DNA from: Selaginella tamariscina
Taxonomy: Eukaryota > Streptophyta > Lycopodiopsida > Selaginellales > Selaginellaceae
Assembly: GCA_003024785.1 (NCBI GenBank)
Contig: PUQB01000406.1
Span: 67,001 to 131,000 of the forward strand
Direction: 5' to 3'
DNA length: 64,000 nt
Shown here: positions 58,001 through 64,000 of the stretch, one piece after another
How positions within the stretch are numbered: position 1 is the stretch's first letter
How the letters are laid out: each line of letters begins with the position of its first letter
Program-made: the position numbers and the translations under genes
The notes under the pieces: model-generated
Seen by the model: the letters and a program-made list of their open reading frames with translations, nothing else
What the model was told of the DNA's origin: nothing
Databases searched by the model: none

Positions 58001-58815
58001 ATCTATAATGAATGCATACTTTGTGAAGATGTATATATACAATATATTCAAAAACCGCACATACATACAATGTATGATAAATACACAAGCCGGTCTACCT
58101 CTGAGCAACTTCCTTCCTAACGGTGTAGCGGATCTTCTTATCATAGCAACGCTCCTTGCGTTTCTCCCGGAATCTGGTGAGCGCAGTTATTCTCTGCGGC
58201 ATATTCATTCGGGATGGAAGTTCAGAGAGGCCCTGTTTTCATTTAACCGTAAGTCTGTTAGTTTAAATCAAATACACATACATATTACAGTGTATGTAAA
58301 TAAATAAAGTTACTACATAACACACATGCACAGTGTCATGTAAGATACATAACGATTCAAGATGTGATATAACGCCATTACCTTTGCATAATGGTGGCCG
58401 GGCATGCTCGCTCCAGGCAGGCTAGACTGAATTTCTCGGCCTCCGAGCAATAGCAGTACTTCTTGCACCTGAAATATGTTTTCAAAAACTTAATCCATAG
58501 AGACAATACCCATTACTACTAAGAATTACAAAACATGTTCATATGCAAATAGATCAAACCGGAACAACCGGAACATACAACAGTATATACATATAGATAT
58601 TGTCATTAATACATACCATATACACCGGTATACAACAGCTATACATATATGGGGCACAATTTGTTTATAGCCACTCTTATACACGCAATATACTGCAACA
58701 ATAAACAAACACGTCTGTATATACAATGTATACAAACAAAACATCTGATGTAATAACGAACAACCCAATTACAATATAGATAGAGAGAGAGAGAGAGATA
58801 CATATATATATATAT

Positions 58816-58849
<34 letters not shown>

Positions 58850-59205
58850 CATAAACTTTGACTCTTACGTACCTTCTCAGGAGCAACTGTGTCGAAAACG
58901 TAGACCTCCCCTTGATAAGAAAGGGTGAGCTGCGTAGTACCATGAGATCTGGGAGTAAGAGCAGGCTGCTGTTCCACAGGATGACCACCATCAGAGTGCA
59001 TCTCAGCCTCATCCAAACCTTCCCCATCCTGTTCTTCGTCATCCTGATCCTCGATCTCAATGTCATGATGCTCATGCATCCCATGGCCTTCATGCATATG
59101 CATGTGGGAGGAATGGAGATGGTTCATATCCTCACCCACTTCATCCCCTTCGTCCACGTGCATGTTATGCACGTTCTGGTGGTGCATATGACCCTCCGTA
59201 GCCAT
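57297..59205 (-). CDS. ZML: TIFY-CCT-GATA zinc-finger transcription factor (ZML/GATA24-28 type)
   Basis: It is a nuclear DNA-binding regulator with the plant-specific domain order TIFY, CCT, GATA finger. The start [10 protein letters not shown] (ATG 59203-59205) opens a His/Asp/Glu-rich N-terminus. Exon 1 (58873-59205) ends in the TIFY start, [19 protein letters not shown]. Exon 2 (58382-58468) gives [13 protein letters not shown]. Exon 3 (58099-58232) gives the CCT part [17 protein letters not shown]. Exon 4 (57798-57935) gives [13 protein letters not shown] and an Ala/Gln/Pro-rich linker. Exon 5 (57572-57677) has the finger [16 protein letters not shown] and [13 protein letters not shown]. 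Exon 6 (57297-57376) ends at TAA. All borders are GT-AG and phases fit. Exon 6 is one G short near 57366: AGGATC where AGGGATC would give the family's RDLSK. The leader exon starts at 59627. Confidence 0.92.
58789..58848 (-). repeat. (GA/CT)n microsatellite in TIFY intron
   Basis: Two GA runs split by (AT)n in the first coding intron of the ZML gene. Confidence 0.9.
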
Positions 59206-59830
59206 GAGCCCAAGAAGAATAATAAAAGAAGTGCAGCTAATTCTGCAACACAAGAGAGAACGAATTACGAAGTATTGAAGAAAACAAAGAAACTATAATA
59301 GAAGAGGAACCAGATGATTTCCCGAACCTAATTAACTGTCGAACACAAACTGCTAGCTAGAACACCAGAGAAAAAAAATGATTTTACCTTTCACAAAACT
59401 CACTAATATTAACAATGCATAACTATGTAAACAGTATGCAGCTAAACCTAACTGTCCGAGACAAACTGCTAGTTAGAGAACATTGAGAAAAAACCCACTA
59501 TACTAACATAAGTATTTTTGCAGAAAATCTACATGCCCATTTGGTAAATCAAGTCTACACATGCAGAAATTAGAAACAAAGAAAAGAATTAGATGATCAG
59601 GCAAGATCACAACCCCAGAGACTTACCGACAGCGGTTAACGGACAATCTGACAACAACAAGAATTGCAGCTGGATTGAAACCCTAAGTGAGGCACCTCCG
59701 GCGCCCCAGAAGTCCGGTGTTGCACCCTAGTTCTTGAGCGTCTCCGATACCTGATCCGAGCAGGACCTCAGACGTCCGGCGCCGCTGCCGTTCTGAAGAA
59801 CCCTAACCCTGCTTGTGAGACGCCATAGCC
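59206..59830 (-). other. Leader exons and intron of the ZML gene
   Basis: Leader sequence 59206-59242 adjoins the start. The leader intron 59243-59626 has donor GTAAGTC and acceptor TTGCAG. An upstream leader exon begins at 59627 and runs to roughly 59830. It contains AACCCTAA-type words (59797 and 59679, read on the plus strand). Confidence 0.55.
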
Positions 59831-60075
59831 AAGCAAAAGAAGCAAAAACACAGCTATCTACACACAATCAACGCAGAGTGTGCGTGATTGAGCAGGAATG
59901 TGTGTATTCCAAGCACACACAAACACACAGTTAGCTTTTTTGCCGCCAGTTCGTAGCGTGCGTCCGATCTAATCCGCCAAGTCTTTATCCCATTGGCATA
60001 TGCAACGGAATGTTCTCACCGACGGAAATGCCCTGCCGCTAGAGCATATTCCGCTTCTTCTTAGGGTTAGGGCTC
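59831..60075. promoter_or_regulatory. Divergent promoter interval between ZML and SWC2
   Basis: Fewer than 250 bases separate the presumed start regions of two divergent genes. It holds TTAGGGTTAGGG just before the SWC2 start (60061-60072), a telo-box-like motif common near starts of plant growth and ribosomal genes. No clear TATA box was seen on either side. Confidence 0.45.
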
Positions 60076-60142
60076 ATGGCGATGGAGAAATCAGAGGCCG
60101 ATTTGCCGCGCACTGCTCGCGCGACTCGCGGGAAGAGGTTCT

Positions 60143-60175
<33 letters not shown>

Positions 60176-62725
60176 GCACACACACAGCTATGTCATACAG
60201 TGTATATACCCATGTTGTATTTTGCTTTCCTGTTAACAGTTTATAATCTGAGTCTTTGTTTATGTAGACATAACATAATTTGTATATATCTACAGGATAT
60301 ATACATGCAGATTCTTACATTCCTTAGTATGTGTAATAGTGTGCATATACAATGTTTCCAAAAGGGAGCTGAGCCCTACTTAGCCTACTGTGTTACACAC
60401 ACGCTCATTTGAGTTTTGTAGGCTCACTAAACTGCTGGATGACGAAGTTGAAGCAGATAAGACTTTCTGGGAGCAAGATGCATTCAAAGAGGTATTCAGA
60501 CGGATTATATACATTTAATACACACGCACACACAGAGTGTAGACGTAATTTACTAATATATATCGTTTTATCAGGAAAATAATGATAAAGAATATGAGCA
60601 AGAAGATGAACAAGTTGATGAATTTGACAGCGATTTCGATGAAGAGGTGAAGCTCGTGTATACACATATATACACGTCGTTAACTATATGTGTGTGCAAT
60701 GTATTGAATGTCTGTTCATTGTATTCTTTACTTTGTTCATCAGGAACCGGAATCCGATCAGGGTGAACAGCAGGAAGAAAAGTGAGTTCTTTTTTATTTT
60801 TATATAGATCAAAATCTTATTTATAACTAATCCAATATAATGTGAAAATATACAACATTGTATTAATACATATTAATATCAAGTATCACGCTCTAACACA
60901 GTTCAAATTTGCAGAGAGGTTAAGAAGAAAAAAGAAATTCCTATACAAAAAGCCCGGAACAGATAAGAAGAAGAAAAGCGTTAGCTTTCTTTTAAAAAAT
61001 GCAATCCGCACAGACAAAGTGTCGTCAAAGCCCAAGAAGAAGGTATATATGATAATAAATACTTCTTTATGCAATCATTATGTTATAAAAATGTAATGGA
61101 CCTACATCATTTATAACTTATATATTATCTAATTTACTTATGGTTTTAATAAAAAATATATAGAGGGAGAGGGAGAAAGCATTAACGTTTTAAGATAGCG
61201 GCTAAACCAACTCAAACAAAGCAGCAGCAACAAGAAGAAGACGAGAGTGAACGCACTATTAGAAAGTCCAGCAGAGTTTCTGTTGTTGCAAAACAAGCCG
61301 AACGTGTGCTAAGGCTTTATTAGTCACACCAAAGGTAAAGGATTATATATCCGTTATTGCACTGTATATTTGCGTAAATTTTTAAATAATCTATTAAGTA
61401 ACCTTTTTATTTATAATAGCCAGTGAAGAAGAAGAAAGAAGGGGAGAAGAAGATGACCCAGGAAGAAATGCTTTTAGAGCAGCTCAAACAGGTTAAGCTC
61501 TGTGTGTGTGTGTGTGCGCGCGCGCGCTGTAGGAGATTAAGGGGAATTAGCAAGCCCTTCCTTTCTCTCTGTGTCGAATCTTATCTGTGTGTGGACCGCA
61601 GAGGTTATTAACTTGCAGTCCTTTGGAAAGAATGCTCGCTCGTGAAGAAGAAGTGAAGAAGAAGGCTATTATTCAGAAGACTCTCTACACGGGACCTCAA
61701 ATCAGATTCATCTCTAAGGACGGTATACATTGTGTGTGTACATATGCATATATACATATATAGTTATGTATATAATTTAAAATCAGTTTGCTAACATTAG
61801 TTCATCTACTAAGAGTCTTTTCTCCCTTTAATATGGCAGGCTACAACATGCTGGAGTTTACAAAAGTGAACTCATTCCCCAGCTGCATTAACTCCAAAGC
61901 CAAGCCTTGTAAGTTCCCACTATCTTTCATTTTTGTGTCTCCGTGTACATAGACATACGTATATGCAATACACTGTGGTGTGTGTGTTACTGATTTGTTC
62001 CCATCCAGATCCCGAACGAGCTGTGTGTGTAACAGGCCAACCTGCCAGGCAAGCTTGCATATGTATATTACATATGTAAATGGAAACTATGTTATATGTA
62101 TAATATACATCTTTTTTATTTGTTTGTGGACAGGTACAAAGACCCTAAGACAGGTTTACCGTATGCAACTAAAGAGGCGTTTAAAGTACTCCGTGAAAGG
62201 TATGGATCCTTTAGTTGTGTGTATAAACGGACATATACGATTTATGTACACGTTATTATGTGCGTCATTTGTTGCAATGCATTATATGTATTTATTGATG
62301 TTTATATGTATCTATCTGTTTCATAGCACACCGCGTGTATATTGTAGATATACGAGGGGTGAGAAGAATGTGGAGGAAATTCATCAAAGGAAGCGAACAA
62401 GAGTGGAAAACAGAGAGGAGTGGTAGCCGAGCTGGTGTTATGAAGCTCAAATTTCAAAGGTCTAGTAGCAGTAAAGACATGCCAAAGCCTACACACGTAC
62501 ATACACCTCCGCCACCCCCACCTCCCCCAATAGAGATTGAAGAAGTTGACGAGGCAGATTTCATGTTAGAAGGTATGTATGTGTAAACACATACGTACTA
62601 TGTGTGCACGTTTCTCTCTCTCTCATACACACAGAGAGATATACATACACACATACAAGGTGTGAGATTTCAAATTGCGTCTTTATTTATAAGGGCTTGA
62701 GGAGAAACCTAGAGGATGGGCATAG
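60076..62725 (+). CDS. SWC2: SWC2/YL1 (VPS72) subunit of the SWR1 chromatin remodeller
   Basis: It binds H2A.Z-H2B and helps SWR1 place H2A.Z in nucleosomes. The start is ATG 60076 (MAMEKSEADLPRTARATRGK). Exons are 60076-60137, 60422-60491 (LTKLLDDEVEADKTFWEQD), 60575-60646, 60744-60781 (acidic), 60915-61042 (basic) and 61195-61334 (RTIRKSSRVSVVAKQAER). Then come 61420-61491 (MTQEEMLLEQLKQ), 61602-61722 (REEEVKKKAIIQKTLYTGPQ), 61840-61908, 62009-62048 and 62134-62199. The last two are 62348-62572 and 62694-62725. The YL1_C domain reads YPERAVCVTGQPARYKDPKT then GLPYATKEAFKVLRER. The intron after 62048 begins GC, a GC-AG intron. The frame changes within exons near 60930, 61310, 61625 and 62415, where homology continues in another frame. 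The tail has eight prolines and an acidic end. Confidence 0.88.
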
Positions 62726-63020
62726 AAGAGAATATCATTTACGAGACTAATGAAATGACTGAGGCCACGTTTATGTCCGGGGATATCATATGGAGTAGAC
62801 ATGCACGCCACCAGCAACATCGTTAATATCGGGTATTCATATTATATTTCCTCTTGTTCATGGTATACATATGTATGTATGTAACTTTGCTTAATACATG
62901 CGATAGGACTAATACAGATACATCTATGGTGTATACAGACACTATACACTGTTATACACGCAAGACAGATGCACACTATATGTGTACTTGTGTACACGCT
63001 TTATAAACATTGTAAATGTA

Positions 63021-63642
63021 CTAAACCACATTGTTTTCAGGTGGTTGTAAATCAAATTGCTCCTCCAGTAAAGAATTAACCTCGGTTAATGAGCCCACTT
63101 TGAAGGTTGGTCGCTGTAATTTGGGCAAATCCTCAATTGTATATTTACCATCTTGATCCAAAAGGCAAGTCGCTGCTCCTGCTCTATTCCCACACACAAT
63201 CTACATTAAACATAAATAGATAAAAATAAATTCATATATGCCTGTGTAGTATGTGTATATAGGACCTTATACATATTATACACACATGTATGTACACATA
63301 CACGTGAACATACATACACATACTTACGTCATCTTTTGGAGAGTCTCCCACCATAAGAACCTCATGAGGAGACACTCCCCACGCAGTGCAAATGTGTAGA
63401 AGTGGTGCTGCACTTGGTTTATATGGGCGGAATTCTCTACTCAACGCCGGGCTAAAGTGCGTTATCTGCATTCATGTATACGTACACACATGTACATATT
63501 TATTGTATATTGTATTATTATACATACAATACACAATGTGTTGTGTGTGTGTGTGTGTGTGCCTTACACCGAATCTTGCATGGAAATAATCGACAGCTGC
63601 TTTAACATTTCTGGTGATCAAGCCCCTCCTGCATATTATATA

Positions 63643-63673
<31 letters not shown>

Positions 63674-63761
63674 CACACACACGTATAATAAGACAAATAG
63701 GTGTGTGTGATAAAGTACTTGAGTTTCTTCTTGTCAATGAACTCACAGAGGTCCTTGGCAC
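63021..63761 (-). CDS. HAD-superfamily hydrolase, C-terminal exons (gene continues past right edge)
   Basis: A haloacid dehalogenase-like phosphatase of the plant At2g33255 type; substrate unknown. Exons on the minus strand are 63719-63761 (AKDLCEFIDKKKLK), 63568-63628 (RGLITRNVKAAVDYFHARFG), 63328-63465 and 63021-63200. Exon 63328-63465 carries FSPALSREFRPYKP, then VSPHEVLMVGDSPKDD. Exon 63021-63200 starts IVCGNRAGAATCLLD and ends at TAG. HAD motif II is the Thr of LITRN, motif III the Lys of RPYKP and motif IV GDSPKDD. Motif I (DxD) must lie in exons beyond the window. All borders are GT-AG and in phase, with no frame problem, unlike the neighbouring genes. Confidence 0.88.
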
Positions 63762-64000
63762 CTGCATAGTGTTGCGTATGTGTGTTTAGAAAATTAATCT
63801 GATTTAAGAGTAGTTTTAACTTTAAATTTGAATGATTCTAAATACTATTTAATAGGGAAAATTATCAAATTGACCCTCTAGTTTTATATAATTATTAAAT
63901 GTTAAAATATAGAACACAAACGATAAATATATTATTGCATGTGTGTGGGTGTATGTGTGTATTGTTAAATTAATAACTCAAAACCAATTGATAATTATAT
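63762..64000. other. Intron of the HAD gene or AT-rich end
   Basis: AT-rich with no coding signal. It is most likely an intron of the HAD gene upstream of exon 63719-63761. The acceptor TATGCAG lies directly next to that exon. Confidence 0.45.

Noticed and set aside
58815-59298. Open frames opposite or overlapping the ZML first exon
   Set aside because: They are shadows of the His/Asp-rich real exon and of GA/CT repeats (SLSLSL-type peptides).
1-64000. tRNA, rRNA or snRNA genes
   Set aside because: I read through for typical tRNA box words and rRNA cores and saw none. A weak candidate could still be missed without a covariance search.

Overview
The window looks like nuclear DNA of a land plant. 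The evidence is the host gene set: a DRB2/3/5-type double-stranded RNA-binding protein, a TIFY-CCT-GATA (ZML) factor and a SWC2/YL1 subunit of the SWR1 complex. All have many short GT-AG introns, leader introns and AAACCCTA/AACCCTAA-like motifs near their starts. I cannot name the species. Introns stuffed with (GT)n, (GCGT)n, (CT)n and (AT)n and very heavy Ty3/gypsy content would fit a non-seed plant, but that is only a guess.

Positions 1-32000 are almost entirely nested LTR retrotransposons. An old gypsy copy (A1, 1868-5232) lies in AT-rich DNA. A second old gypsy (A2) starts at 5736 and resumes at 29533. Between its halves sits a chromodomain-bearing gypsy array (family B) with the layout LTR, inside, LTR, inside, LTR (7195-29532). 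The second B copy carries two insertions: a 1.76-kb non-coding LTR-like unit with 5-bp target duplications (15754-17514), and a complete-looking 9.07-kb gypsy element D on the minus strand (18782-27852). D has a large extra sense-strand coding region after its integrase. B LTRs carry a TATA box, and the sequence just inside the left LTR is complementary to the presumed transcript start, as in self-priming Tf1/sushi elements.

Positions 32000-44700 are a host gene island: an unrecognised multi-exon gene (plus), a DRB gene (minus) and an hnRNP H/F-like three-RRM gene (plus). Positions 45000-55850 are a second nest. An old gypsy (C0) holds an inverted, older copy of the large LTR unit, which is itself split by a B-family solo LTR. 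C0 also holds a younger relative of itself (C, 50268-55107). Positions 57300-63760 are host genes again: ZML (minus) and SWC2 (plus), divergent from a common promoter interval, then the 3' part of a HAD-type hydrolase gene (minus) that runs off the right edge.

The host genes belong to nuclear gene regulation: RNA silencing or dsRNA binding (DRB), splicing or RNA binding (RRM), transcription (ZML) and H2A.Z deposition (SWC2). They share no operon-like logic. Several have conserved domains that continue in another reading frame after one base, often at G runs. That points to base-level assembly errors or recent decay, so the protein models should be taken as approximate.
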